64,000 bases of DNA from Stenotrophomonas aracearum (GTDB lineage: Bacteria; Pseudomonadota; Gammaproteobacteria; Xanthomonadales; Xanthomonadaceae). Position 1 is the first letter of the stretch, and each line of letters opens with the position of its first letter. Under the pieces are notes generated by a model. That model made no database searches. It saw only the letters and a program-made list of their open reading frames with translations, and had not been told where the DNA came from. This document shows positions 7,297-14,841 of this stretch, in pieces. The position numbers and the translations under genes are program-made. The stretch covers positions 2,925,001 to 2,989,000 of the forward strand of contig NZ_CP115543.1 in NCBI RefSeq assembly GCF_031834615.1, written 5' to 3'.

Positions 7297-8596
7297 ACGG
7301 CACCTTGAATGCCAACGTGAAATCTGGCGCATCCGGCGTGAGGCCGATCCCCAACAAACTCACCAATGTCGTCTTCTGGTTCAACGCGTACGTGATACCC
7401 AGATTCAACGTCGCCGCATTTGCATCGCTCCCCACGATCTTCACCCACTGCCCACCCTGGAATCGCGTGGATGCACGCGCACTGAGCTTGTCGCTGAAAG
7501 AGATGCTCAGGCTGGTGCGTTCGTTGAAGGCGAACGCCACGCCGGCACCGAAGTAGTACGAGCCACCCAGCTTCACGTCGCCCGGGTTGATGGTGTCCGG
7601 GTTGGCATCGAGGTCGTCGAAGCTGGCTTCGAAGGAGTGGATGTAGCCGATGTTGGCGAACAGGATCGCAGGGTCGGCGGTCTTGACGGCGGAGAGGCCG
7701 ACGTTGGCCTGCCAGACGCCGTTGCCGGTGGGTTGTTCGGCGGGCACGGCGAAGCGGATGAAGTCGTCGTCGTCGCGCTGCAGGACCTTCCAGTCCAGCC
7801 CGTAGGGTTCGCGCCCGGTGGGGGCGGTGGCGCCGACGGTCAGCACGGTTTCCGGCCTGCGGCCCTGCTCGGAGAACAGTTTGTAGTTGGCGCTGACGCT
7901 GACGTCGCCGATGCCGTTGCCGGTGGTTTCTTCCTGGGCGATGGCGGCGGCGGCGCCGCCGGCGCCGCCCTTCTGGAACACGGTCTTGCGCGCCAGGTAG
8001 GGGACGTCGAGGTTCAACGCCAGGCGCGGGGTGAGGCCCCAGCGGGCGGCGAGGTTGTAGGTCAGGGTGTCGGACTCGACGTTTTCGATGGCGATGTTGC
8101 CGAGGAAGATCGCGTCGAGCGCGAGGAAGCCGTTGAGGGTGAGCTGCTTGCGGTCGTAACGCGCGTAGGTGAGGCTGTTTTCCAGGGTGAAGCGTCGGGT
8201 GAACAGCGTGGAGGTCTGCTGTTTGACGTCGTCGACGCTGCGCCGCGAGGCCTGCTTGGCTTCCTGTGCTTCGGAGGCGGTGCTGGCATAGCCGTCACCG
8301 CTGGGCGGTGCGGCCGGTGCGCTGGACGGCTGCGGCGGAGCGGGTGCGGTACCGGCCAGCGGCGCGGTCTTGCCGCTCAGGCGGGCCTGCATGGCCTGCA
8401 CCTGCATGTCCAGTTCCCGCAGCCTGCGCACTTCCTGGGCGTAGTTGGCCTTGAGCAGTTCCAGTTGCTGGATGAGCGCCTTGACGTCGGCTTCGTCGGT
8501 CGGCGTGGCTGGCGCGTTCTGTGCGCCTGCGCTGGCCGATGCGATCAGTGCCAGCGCCGCCAGCGCCAGCGGTGTTCTGCGGATCGAGGTGTGCAT
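7286..8596 (-). CDS. fapF: FapF-like outer-membrane amyloid secretion channel
   Basis: About 436 residues. The signal peptide is MHTSIRRTPLALAALALIAS with cleavage near AGAQ. Next comes a heptad-like coiled coil (about residues 35-75), a Pro/Ala/Ser-rich linker, then a C-terminal half of alternating beta-strands ending in the hydrophobic terminus VPYML. Pseudomonas FapF has this same plan: a trimeric coiled coil plugging a 12-stranded barrel that exports FapC. The start at 8596 was chosen because GGCAAGGAA gives a good ribosome site and a clean signal peptide. It is the last gene of the operon, where fapF lies in Pseudomonas. Without that context it would be called a generic transporter of the phenol-degradation meta family. 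Confidence 0.8.
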   Translation of the reverse strand: MHTSIRRTPLALAALALIASASAGAQNAPATPTDEADVKALIQQLELLKANYAQEVRRLRELDMQVQAMQARLSGKTAPLAGTAPAPPQPSSAPAAPPSGDGYASTASEAQEAKQASRRSVDDVKQQTSTLFTRRFTLENSLTYARYDRKQLTLNGFLALDAIFLGNIAIENVESDTLTYNLAARWGLTPRLALNLDVPYLARKTVFQKGGAGGAAAAIAQEETTGNGIGDVSVSANYKLFSEQGRRPETVLTVGATAPTGREPYGLDWKVLQRDDDDFIRFAVPAEQPTGNGVWQANVGLSAVKTADPAILFANIGYIHSFEASFDDLDANPDTINPGDVKLGGSYYFGAGVAFAFNERTSLSISFSDKLSARASTRFQGGQWVKIVGSDANAATLNLGITYALNQKTTLVSLLGIGLTPDAPDFTLAFKVPYML

Positions 8597-8639
8597 TTCC
8601 TTGCCCTGCGGTTCTGTGTGGTTCCCCCACCGGCCAGGA

Positions 8640-9524
8640 TTACTGGCCGGGCCCCATGCCAACACCGCGCACCAGGTTCATCGCCTGGGCTACGTTCTGG
8701 TTCAACGATGCACCGCTGGCCAGCGTCTGCCGGACCAGGTCGATCTGCATGCGATTGCGGACCGCCTGTCCGTCGCTGCTGATGGCGATGCTCTGTCCGA
8801 CGCTGCCGTTGCGGATCCACTGCTGGACCTGGCCCACGCCCTGGATGTCCAGCTTCACGCTGGCGCTGTTGCCGTCCTGCTGGGCCACGGCGCTGACGCC
8901 GCCCTGCTGTGCGGTGGCTTGTTGGGCCGGCGCCTGCTGAGCAACGGCCTGCTCGACACTGGGCTGCTGTGCCGTCGCCTGCGGGGCGGCGGACTCCTGC
9001 GGGCTGGTCTGCGCGACCGCCGCCGGCGCTGCAGGTGTTTCGGTGGTGGGCGGCGCACTGCCGTCACGCACGTTCAACTGGGTGGCGTTGCTGGCCACGT
9101 TGTTGTCGCCGGCAACCTGCACGCTCTGGGTGAGGCCCGCTACGTTCTGCAGGCCGCTGGAGTCGACGCTGCGTCCCGGCGTGACCGGCAGCGGTGCGTC
9201 GGCGGCGGTCACGGTGACGCTGGGCGTGAACGTGACCTTCGGAGTGCTGGTGCTGTTGCGGAAGTCCATGCCCAGGGTCAGCGCGGCCTGCGCGGACTGG
9301 TTGCCGGCCTGCCACTGCGAAATCATGGTGACGCCGAACCAGGCGACCGAGGTGCCATTGACCGTGTAGCGGCCGCGCATCAGGTTGAGTTCCGGGTCGG
9401 GGATCTCGTTCAGTCCCTTGCCGGGGCGCCCCTGCTCTGCCTTCGGCGCGTCGGCCGCATGGGCCGGGGCGATGCCTGCGAGGGCAAGCAGCAGTACGGC
9501 GGGCGTCCATGGTGCGATGTTCAT
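8640..9524 (-). CDS. fapE: FapE-like minor amyloid component
   Basis: A 294-residue exported protein. The signal peptide (LLLALAGIAPAHA) precedes a conserved-looking N-terminal module with ELNLMRGRYTVNG and VAWFGVTMISQWQ. A long low-complexity Ala/Gln/Pro stretch follows (about residues 160-215, several QQAPAQQATAQ-like units). The C-terminal part has DGQAVRNRMQIDLVRQTL. The position between the C39 peptidase and the barrel gene matches fapE. Pseudomonas FapE is a minor fibril-associated protein; the Gln/Ala-rich linker is an elaboration here. Assignment rests mainly on position and general layout. Confidence 0.65.
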   Translation of the reverse strand: MNIAPWTPAVLLLALAGIAPAHAADAPKAEQGRPGKGLNEIPDPELNLMRGRYTVNGTSVAWFGVTMISQWQAGNQSAQAALTLGMDFRNSTSTPKVTFTPSVTVTAADAPLPVTPGRSVDSSGLQNVAGLTQSVQVAGDNNVASNATQLNVRDGSAPPTTETPAAPAAVAQTSPQESAAPQATAQQPSVEQAVAQQAPAQQATAQQGGVSAVAQQDGNSASVKLDIQGVGQVQQWIRNGSVGQSIAISSDGQAVRNRMQIDLVRQTLASGASLNQNVAQAMNLVRGVGMGPGQ

Positions 9525-9532
9525 GTTGCCTC

Positions 9533-10237
9533 CTAGAACAGATCGGCGTGGGCAAAACCGAAGTCGACCAGTTCCGCGTCGGTTATCGGCCCTTGCCGGG
9601 CATACAGCGAACGGGCGCTGGGCCGTTCGCCGGGCTGCAGCAGCACGGTGTTGCGGTCGAAATCGCTACCGATCACGACGAACACGGCGCGCGACGGCCA
9701 TGATTCGAGAAATTCGTTGATGGGAATGCTGCGGTTGCCCAGGATCGGGTCGGCTACGTCCACCACGTCGTCACGGACCTGCTTGAGGACCACGAAGTGG
9801 CGGAACCCGCGTACATCCATCAACACCAGTCCGGGGATGCGCATTGAACGCAGACGGTCTTCGTCGACACGGTAACCGCGCCCTCGCATGCCCAGCGATT
9901 CCACATAGCGTTTGATGTCCAGCAGCGAGAAACCACGCTGGTGGACCAGTTCGGGGTCGGAGACTCCCATCATTCCTTCGATCACCGTGCCTTCGTCCGC
10001 GTCCAGGTGGTAGGCGTAACGCAGGATGGTGGCCAATGCGGCCGCGCCGCAGCTGTAATCGGTGTGTTGGCGCACCATGTTGCGGAAGCGCCGTTCCTGC
10101 ATGCTCTCCACTTTCTGGGTGAATACCGCGCCATTGGGCAGCACGCCACTGAAGGCCACGTCACCGGCGCGCGTTGCGCCTGCCGGCAGCAGCAACAGCA
10201 GCAACATCACGCAGCACAGGGCTCGGGTCGACCACAT
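9533..10237 (-). CDS. fapD: FapD-like C39 family cysteine peptidase
   Basis: About 234 residues from the ATG at 10237 (MWSTRALCCVM), which starts directly at the signal peptide; an ATG 28 codons upstream would only add a disordered leader. The mature part is a C39-type peptidase with a complete triad: Cys63 in DYSCGAAALAT, His147 in GFRHFVVL and Asp163 in VADPILG. In Pseudomonas, FapD is a periplasmic C39-like protease needed for Fap fibril export. It sits nine bases upstream of the fapE-like start, so the two are translationally close. There is no ABC-transporter domain, which argues against a bacteriocin exporter. Confidence 0.85.
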   Translation of the reverse strand: MWSTRALCCVMLLLLLLPAGATRAGDVAFSGVLPNGAVFTQKVESMQERRFRNMVRQHTDYSCGAAALATILRYAYHLDADEGTVIEGMMGVSDPELVHQRGFSLLDIKRYVESLGMRGRGYRVDEDRLRSMRIPGLVLMDVRGFRHFVVLKQVRDDVVDVADPILGNRSIPINEFLESWPSRAVFVVIGSDFDRNTVLLQPGERPSARSLYARQGPITDAELVDFGFAHADLF

Positions 10238-10263
10238 CGGCGAAGGCTCCGGAAGGTGAGGAA

Positions 10264-10314
10264 GGAGCCCCTGCCCCAAAGGGGGAGGATGGGACAGGGG
10301 CTCCCGGGGGAACC
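10264..10314 (-). other. Intercistronic GC-rich hairpin between fapC-like and fapD-like genes
   Basis: Arms GGAGCCCCTG and CAGGGGCTCC pair perfectly, and the inner arms CCCC/GGGG can extend the stem. It lies just after the fibre-protein gene and before the secretion genes and has no T-run. It could act as a partial terminator or RNase barrier that keeps the fibre mRNA more abundant. Confidence 0.55.
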
Positions 10315-10378
10315 CGGCCATTGGCGGATGACCGGGCTTGTTGCGCTCAACGCGTGTTGCTTGCGAAAACGGACAGGC

Positions 10379-11923
10379 TTACTCGCCGCCACCGCCGCCC
10401 GGGTTGCCGCCACCGGTGGACGGCTGGGCCACGGCCAGGGCCAGGCTGTTGGCCTGCAGGTTGCCGGTGCCGGCCGCGACGTTCACGCCGATGTTGCCGC
10501 TGGCGCCGCGGAAGGCGTCACCGGACAGCGAGGCGTTGTTCTCGGCCTTCTGCACGATCCACTGGGTCGACGACACAGTGCCGCTCAGGCTCGCATGCAG
10601 GTCGGCATAACCGACTTCACCGTAGGCCAGGACGCCCTGCTCTTCGGTGTCGAACGCAAAGCCGCCCACGCCTTCGCGGTTCGGGTTCTGTACGGCACCC
10701 TGAGTCTGGTTGTCATAGTCGATGTGACCGGTGGAGTCGCCACCCGAGTGCGACGGACCATCCCAGCTGTCCGCATACAGGTTGGACTGCTGGTAAGCCG
10801 CACCTTCGCCGCGATAGCCGCCGACGCCGATGGCCGCCGTACCACCGCGGACCGTGCCACGCAGGGTGACCTGGGTGGTGTCACGCATGGCCTTGGTGTA
10901 GCCCTCGTTGGACACGCTGTTGTCGGTGGAGATCTGGTTCGAGCTGATGCTCGCGGTGGCCATGCGTGCGGTCGAGACCGATGCGGCCAGCGCGTTCTTC
11001 TGCTCGTTGTTGTTGCCGGCCGCGCTGTTCACGCCGATGTTGCCGGTGGCACCACGGAAGGCGTTGCCGCTGAGGCTGGAGTTGTTGGCTACGCCATCGT
11101 TGTAGGTGTGGTTGCCCGCACCGTACTGGTTCACGTACACCTGGGCATCGGACATGCCGAAGGTGAACGAGGCGTCGGCGGCGGAGAGCGCCGCAGCGTT
11201 GTCCTGGGCATTGTTGTCACCGGCGGCGGTATTGAAGCCGAGGTTGCCCGAAGCGTCCTGTGCGGTGTTTTCGCTGATCGACGAGTTGTTGTCCAGCAGT
11301 TCGTTGTCGCCATGGTTGTCGGTGACCGACTGGCGGTTGTCGATGATGGCGATCGCCGCCGAGTCGACTTCCAGGTCACCCGACACGGTCGGACGACCGC
11401 GGAACTGCACGTCCGCACCGACCTGCAGGTCCGATTCCAGGTTCACGTCGACGCCGTGGTTGTTCTTTTCCTTGCGCTCGTCGGCCTGGATGTTGCTGTT
11501 CTTCTGCACGTCCTCGTTCACGGTGACATTGCGCGTGTGATTGACGTCGCGGGTGTCACTGTACGACTTGGTGGTGGTTTCGGTGGTGGTGGTGGTATCG
11601 GTGTTGGTGGTGCTGTTGTTGCGTACGCGGGTACGCGAATCCCAGTCGTTGCGGATGTTGGTATCGATGTCGGTATCGATGGCGGTGTTGATATCGGTAT
11701 TGATGTTGGTATCAACGTCGGTATCGATATTGGTGTCGATGTTGGTGTCGACGTCGGTGTTGAGGTTCGTGTTGGCGTTGGTATTGAGGTTGGTGCGCGT
11801 TTCCCACACGTTGTGGATGTGGTTGATGAACGCGCTCTGGTTCTGATTGTCTGCAGCCGCAGCGGAAGCGGTAGCCGCAACAGCGATGGCCAGCGCCAGT
11901 ACCGTCTTGTTCATGGTGTTCAT
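10379..11923 (-). CDS. fapC: FapC-like major functional-amyloid fibre subunit
   Basis: About 514 residues. The signal peptide (MNTMNKTVLALAIAVAATAS, cleavage near AAAADNQ) is followed by 11 tandem tetrapeptides (residues 46-89) and a Thr-rich tract (about 101-124). Three imperfect amyloid repeats follow, each built on N-x-S/A-x-[LI]-S...A-x-G-N-[IL]-G-x-N-x-A-A-G: ASGNLGFNTAAGDNN, ATGNIGVNSAAGNNN and ASGNIGVNVAAGTGN. Long linkers separate them, matching the R1-L1-R2-L2-R3 plan of Pseudomonas FapC. The tail is GGGNPGGGGGE and lacks the C-terminal CxxC known in Pseudomonas. Start 11923 follows a purine-rich AGAGAGAGGG site. Nearly cysteine-free. Confidence 0.85.
   Translation of the reverse strand: MNTMNKTVLALAIAVAATASAAAADNQNQSAFINHIHNVWETRTNLNTNANTNLNTDVDTNIDTNIDTDVDTNINTDINTAIDTDIDTNIRNDWDSRTRVRNNSTTNTDTTTTTETTTKSYSDTRDVNHTRNVTVNEDVQKNSNIQADERKEKNNHGVDVNLESDLQVGADVQFRGRPTVSGDLEVDSAAIAIIDNRQSVTDNHGDNELLDNNSSISENTAQDASGNLGFNTAAGDNNAQDNAAALSAADASFTFGMSDAQVYVNQYGAGNHTYNDGVANNSSLSGNAFRGATGNIGVNSAAGNNNEQKNALAASVSTARMATASISSNQISTDNSVSNEGYTKAMRDTTQVTLRGTVRGGTAAIGVGGYRGEGAAYQQSNLYADSWDGPSHSGGDSTGHIDYDNQTQGAVQNPNREGVGGFAFDTEEQGVLAYGEVGYADLHASLSGTVSSTQWIVQKAENNASLSGDAFRGASGNIGVNVAAGTGNLQANSLALAVAQPSTGGGNPGGGGGE
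11657..11788 (-). repeat. Eleven tandem 12-bp units encoding tetrapeptides in the fapC-like gene
   Basis: Residues 46-89 of the fibre protein read as consecutive units of hydrophobic-[N/D]-T-[N/D/A]: LNTN, ANTN, LNTD, VDTN, IDTN, IDTD, VDTN, INTD, INTA, IDTD, IDTN. The DNA units are near-identical 12-mers, so the array could expand or contract by slippage or recombination. Confidence 0.9.
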
Positions 11924-11966
11924 GATGCCCTCTCTCTTCACGGATCAATCGGGTGGATGAAACAGA

Positions 11967-12605
11967 TCACGGGGTGGACTGCACCGACATGCCCAACTGG
12001 TTGGCGGTGATGTTTCCGGAACCCGCGATTTGATTGAGTTGCAGAACGCCGTCGAATCCCTGCAGTGCGGTGTCCTCCACGGCGACACTGCGGGTACCGG
12101 CGGAACCACCGCGTGCTGCGGTGCCCTGCCCCCCTGCTGACGCGAGTGCCCCCGACGCGGCCAGGGCCTCGTCGTTCGTCTCGCGTATGCCCTGTTGCGC
12201 CAGCGTGGCCGTGACGATGTTGAGCGTCGCGTTGCCGATGCCGCTGGCCTGGTTGATCATGGCGACGCCGCGGGCGCCGCTGAGTGCCTGTCCGCCAATG
12301 CTGGCGCTGGCGTCGAGTGCGCCATTGGCGCGCACCCGGTTGTTGGACTGGAGCTGGCGCGCGTCGACCTGCACCTGCGCGTTGTCGCCGCTGGCGATGC
12401 CCATCAGGTTGCCCTGCAGGTTGAGGTCGCCGGCGGCCATGTTGACCGTCACCGCGCCGTCGGCGTTGCTCAGCGCGCGGCCGTCCAGGCGGGTGTGGTT
12501 GAGGTAGCCGAGCATGCTGGCGTAGTCGTCTGCGTGCTGCGCATGCAGCGGCAGTGGCAGGACGGAGAGCAGGCCGAGCGACAGAAGGACAGTGACACGC
12601 TTCAT
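11967..12605 (-). CDS. fapB: FapB-like amyloid nucleator
   Basis: A 212-residue exported protein with signal peptide MKRVTVLLSLGLLSVLPLPLHA. The mature part has three imperfect amyloid-type repeats: around GAVTVNMAAGDLNLQGNLMG, around GVAMINQASGIGNATLNIV and around GVLQLNQIAGSGNITANQLG. Three such repeats and a position directly upstream of the main fibre gene match FapB, the proposed nucleator. The start overlaps the stop of the preceding gene by four bases (ATGA), so it is translationally coupled to it. It is about 40 bases upstream of the fapC-like start. Confidence 0.75.
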   Translation of the reverse strand: MKRVTVLLSLGLLSVLPLPLHAQHADDYASMLGYLNHTRLDGRALSNADGAVTVNMAAGDLNLQGNLMGIASGDNAQVQVDARQLQSNNRVRANGALDASASIGGQALSGARGVAMINQASGIGNATLNIVTATLAQQGIRETNDEALAASGALASAGGQGTAARGGSAGTRSVAVEDTALQGFDGVLQLNQIAGSGNITANQLGMSVQSTP

Positions 12606-13135
12606 TTGCCGGGCCCACCTGCAGGCTGGCCGAGCGGGAACTGGGCCAGTGCGCCCCGTACCTGGTCGCCGATGCCGCGGGTGGTATTGCCCACCGCGCC
12701 CATCGGGCCGCCGATGGCGCGGCCGAGCGTGTTGCCGGAAAGCACGCCACTGGTGGTGGCACGGCCCAACGTGTTGTTGACGGTGCCGGTGGTGACCCGT
12801 TCGACCGTGGTCTGGTGGTGGGTCGATGCGATGCCGGCGTTGGAGCCGAGCGAGGCGTAATCGTCGTCGCTCAGTTCATCCATGCCGGTGGAGGTGCCCA
12901 GCGTGCCGGCGACTTCACGGCGCGGGGACGGGTCGGCGATCAGCGCCACGCCCGGGGGGGCGGGCCGGTAGGCCGGCCGTGCGGAGACATCACGCAGCAG
13001 CACGATCTCACCCGGTTGCTGCTTCACGCCCTGGCGGGCACCCGAAGCCTGTACCGCGGCCGGCACCAGCAGCACCGCTGCCGCCACCAGCCATGCCATC
13101 GCGGTTGCCTTGCCTGATACGTGAACGCTGTCCAT
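12602..13135 (-). CDS. fapA: First gene of the fap-like operon (fapA position), exported protein of unknown fold
   Basis: A 177-residue protein with a hydrophobic export signal (AMAWLVAAAVLLVPAAVQA) and a mature part that looks disordered: Pro/Arg-rich, then Thr/Gly-rich with TLGRATTSGVLSGNTLGRA, and ending in PAGGPGK. No catalytic motif is visible. FapA in Pseudomonas is also a small exported, chaperone-like protein encoded first, so the assignment is by position, not by alignment. A strong GGGAGG ribosome site precedes the ATG, and the sigma-54 promoter lies only about 33 bases upstream. Confidence 0.6.
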   Translation of the reverse strand: MDSVHVSGKATAMAWLVAAAVLLVPAAVQASGARQGVKQQPGEIVLLRDVSARPAYRPAPPGVALIADPSPRREVAGTLGTSTGMDELSDDDYASLGSNAGIASTHHQTTVERVTTGTVNNTLGRATTSGVLSGNTLGRAIGGPMGAVGNTTRGIGDQVRGALAQFPLGQPAGGPGK

Positions 13136-13167
13136 TGCGACCTCCCGTCAAGATGCGGGAGGGATGG

Positions 13168-13184
13168 AGCAGCAATCGTGCCAA
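13168..13184 (-). promoter_or_regulatory. Sigma-54 (RpoN) promoter of the fap-like operon
   Basis: On the minus strand the sequence reads TTGGCACGATTGCTGCT. It has the invariant GG (13182-13181) and GC (13170-13169) exactly ten bases apart, a perfect TGGCACG -24 element and CTGCT in place of TTGCT at -12. Transcription should start near 13157, giving a leader of about 22 bases with GGGAGG before the ATG at 13135. Confidence 0.85.
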
Positions 13185-13185
13185 C

Positions 13186-13213
13186 TTCAAAAAGCCCGTT
13201 TCATGGGCCTTTG
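13186..13213 (-). terminator. Terminator of the upstream symporter gene, abutting the fap promoter
   Basis: On the minus strand AAAGGCCC-ATGAAAC-GGGCTTT forms a stem with one bulge, followed by a run of five T. It would stop read-through from the dicarboxylate symporter gene just before the sigma-54 promoter. Confidence 0.7.
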
Positions 13214-13243
13214 GACACCTTCTGGCGCCGCGCCTGCAACGCA

Positions 13244-13254
13244 GGTGTTACACC
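13244..13254. promoter_or_regulatory. Candidate activator site (short palindrome) upstream of the fap promoter
   Basis: GGTGTTACACC is a perfect inverted repeat around one base, 60-70 bases upstream of the -24 element. The same GGTGT/ACACC arms recur at 13326-13349. Confidence 0.4.
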
Positions 13255-13325
13255 CGCGTCGAAGTTCACATCACCTGAACGCGACCGTCATCGGCACGAA
13301 CCCTGATAACACTTGCTTCACAGTT

Positions 13326-13349
13326 GGGTGTATCAGCGCTGTTACACCC
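13326..13349. promoter_or_regulatory. Candidate enhancer palindrome for the sigma-54 activator
   Basis: Two arms, GGGTGTA and TACACCC, flank a CAGCGCTG core, giving a 24-bp palindrome with a single mismatched pair. It lies about 140-165 bases upstream of the sigma-54 -24 box, the usual range for activator binding. A related half site (CAGGTGTCAC, 13357-13366) follows. It also sits just after the symporter stop, so an mRNA hairpin is the alternative reading. Confidence 0.5.
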
Positions 13350-13375
13350 GGAGATACAGGTGTCACAGCGCGCAG

Positions 13376-14689
13376 TCAGCGTTCTTCCACGCCCAGGTTT
13401 GTCGAGGGATTGTCGTACACCTCGCGGTCGAGCAGGCCGGTTTCCTTGGCCACCAGCACCGGCACCAGCATCTGCCCGGTCACGTTGGTCATGGTGCGCA
13501 TCATGTCCAGGATGCGGTCGATCGCATACAGGTAGCCGATGGTTTCCAACGGCAGGTTGGCCGCGCTCAATACCACGGTGGCCATCACCACTGCCGTGCC
13601 CGGGACGCCGGCGGTGCCGAAGCTGCCCAGCACCGAGGCGATCAGCACCACCACGTACTGCTCGGGGGTGAGCGGCACGCCGGTGTACTGCGCGATGAAC
13701 ACTGCACAGAGCGCCGGATAAATCGCGCCGCAGCCGTCCATCTTGATGCTGGCACCGAGCGGGACCGCGAACGAAGCGTAATCCTTGTTCACACCCAGGT
13801 TGTGGGTGATCGAGCGCATCGCCGCCGGCATCGCCGCGAAGCTGGAGGAACTCACGAACGCCACCTGCATGCCCGGCGCCGCGCCGCGAAAGAACTTCAG
13901 CGGGTTCAGCCCGTGCGCCAGCAGCAGGCTGCCGTACACCAGCACGATATGCAGCGCGCAGGCCACGTACAGCGCCAGCACGAAATTGCCCAGCGGCAGC
14001 AGCTTCTCGAACCCGTAGCTGCCGACCAGGCCGGCGATCAGGCCGAAGGTACCGAGCGGGGTCATCTCCAGCACGAAGCGCGTGACCTGGATCATGATGT
14101 CGCTCATCTGCCCGGTCAGCTTGCGTGCTTCGGCGACCTTGTCGCCCAGCTTGACCATGGCAAAGCCGAGCAGGCCGGCGAAGAAGATCACCGGCAGGAT
14201 CGAACCACGGCCTGCGGCCAGCACGGTCTCACCGGCGGCGTTGACCCGGGTACCGATCCCGGTGAGGGCGTAGAACACATTGGAGGGCACCACGTCCATC
14301 AGCACCTTGACCACGCTCGGCACCTCACGCGGGGTGTAGCCGTGGTCCATGCTCAGGCTCAGCGCGCCGGTGCCCGGCTGCATCACGGTGCCGACCAGCA
14401 GGCCGATGCCCACCGCCAGCGCGGCGGTGATGATGAACCACAGGAAAGTGCGCCCGCCCAGCGCGGCCACCGACTTCTGGCCATGCAGCGAGGAGATCGC
14501 GTTGATCACCGCGAAGAACACCAGCGGCACCGCGATCATCTTGATCAGGGTCACATACAGGTCGCCCAGCGGGCCGAACCAGACCTCGGCAGCGGGACCA
14601 AGCAGCCAACCGGCCAGCGCGCCCAGCACGAAACCGCCGAGTACACGCTGCCAGAACGGGATCCGCAGCCAGGCAGATACCAGCGTCAT
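13376..14689 (-). CDS. Dicarboxylate/amino acid:cation symporter (DAACS family)
   Basis: About 437 residues with the glutamate-transporter fold: eight membrane helices and two re-entrant loops. The family's serine-rich loop is visible as VSSSSFAAMPAA, and the second loop as GSFGTAGVPGTA; IKMDGCGAIYPA covers the cation/substrate helix 7. DctA/GltP-type proteins import C4-dicarboxylates or acidic amino acids with protons or sodium; which one cannot be told. Start 14689 (MTLVSAWLRIP) is preferred because GGA lies six bases upstream, while the ATG two codons earlier has none. A longer frame to 14779 adds an unlikely leader. Confidence 0.9.
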   Translation of the reverse strand: MTLVSAWLRIPFWQRVLGGFVLGALAGWLLGPAAEVWFGPLGDLYVTLIKMIAVPLVFFAVINAISSLHGQKSVAALGGRTFLWFIITAALAVGIGLLVGTVMQPGTGALSLSMDHGYTPREVPSVVKVLMDVVPSNVFYALTGIGTRVNAAGETVLAAGRGSILPVIFFAGLLGFAMVKLGDKVAEARKLTGQMSDIMIQVTRFVLEMTPLGTFGLIAGLVGSYGFEKLLPLGNFVLALYVACALHIVLVYGSLLLAHGLNPLKFFRGAAPGMQVAFVSSSSFAAMPAAMRSITHNLGVNKDYASFAVPLGASIKMDGCGAIYPALCAVFIAQYTGVPLTPEQYVVVLIASVLGSFGTAGVPGTAVVMATVVLSAANLPLETIGYLYAIDRILDMMRTMTNVTGQMLVPVLVAKETGLLDREVYDNPSTNLGVEER

Positions 14690-14841
14690 GAGCATTCCAG
14701 GGAGAGAGTGATACAGCGGATCACCATAGCCCAAGCGGCCCGCCGGAACGAGGCATGCCGGGGGAATCCAGCGTGTCATCGGCGTGCCTTGCGGCGTTAG
14801 GCATAATGAATGCCCGTTTCATTCATGAGATCCGCGCGTCC

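Noticed and set aside
9533..10237. Bacteriocin-processing C39 exporter
   Set aside because: There is no ABC-transporter domain, no double-glycine leader peptide gene nearby, and the flanking genes are Fap-like.
11540..11800. Possible CRISPR array or minisatellite, from the short repeats seen on the plus strand
   Set aside because: The units are contiguous 12-mers in frame within a protein gene, without spacers. They encode the tetrapeptide array.
13326..13349. Rho-independent terminator of the symporter gene
   Set aside because: No T-run follows on the minus strand, and a better terminator with T5 lies at 13186-13213. The operator reading is preferred.
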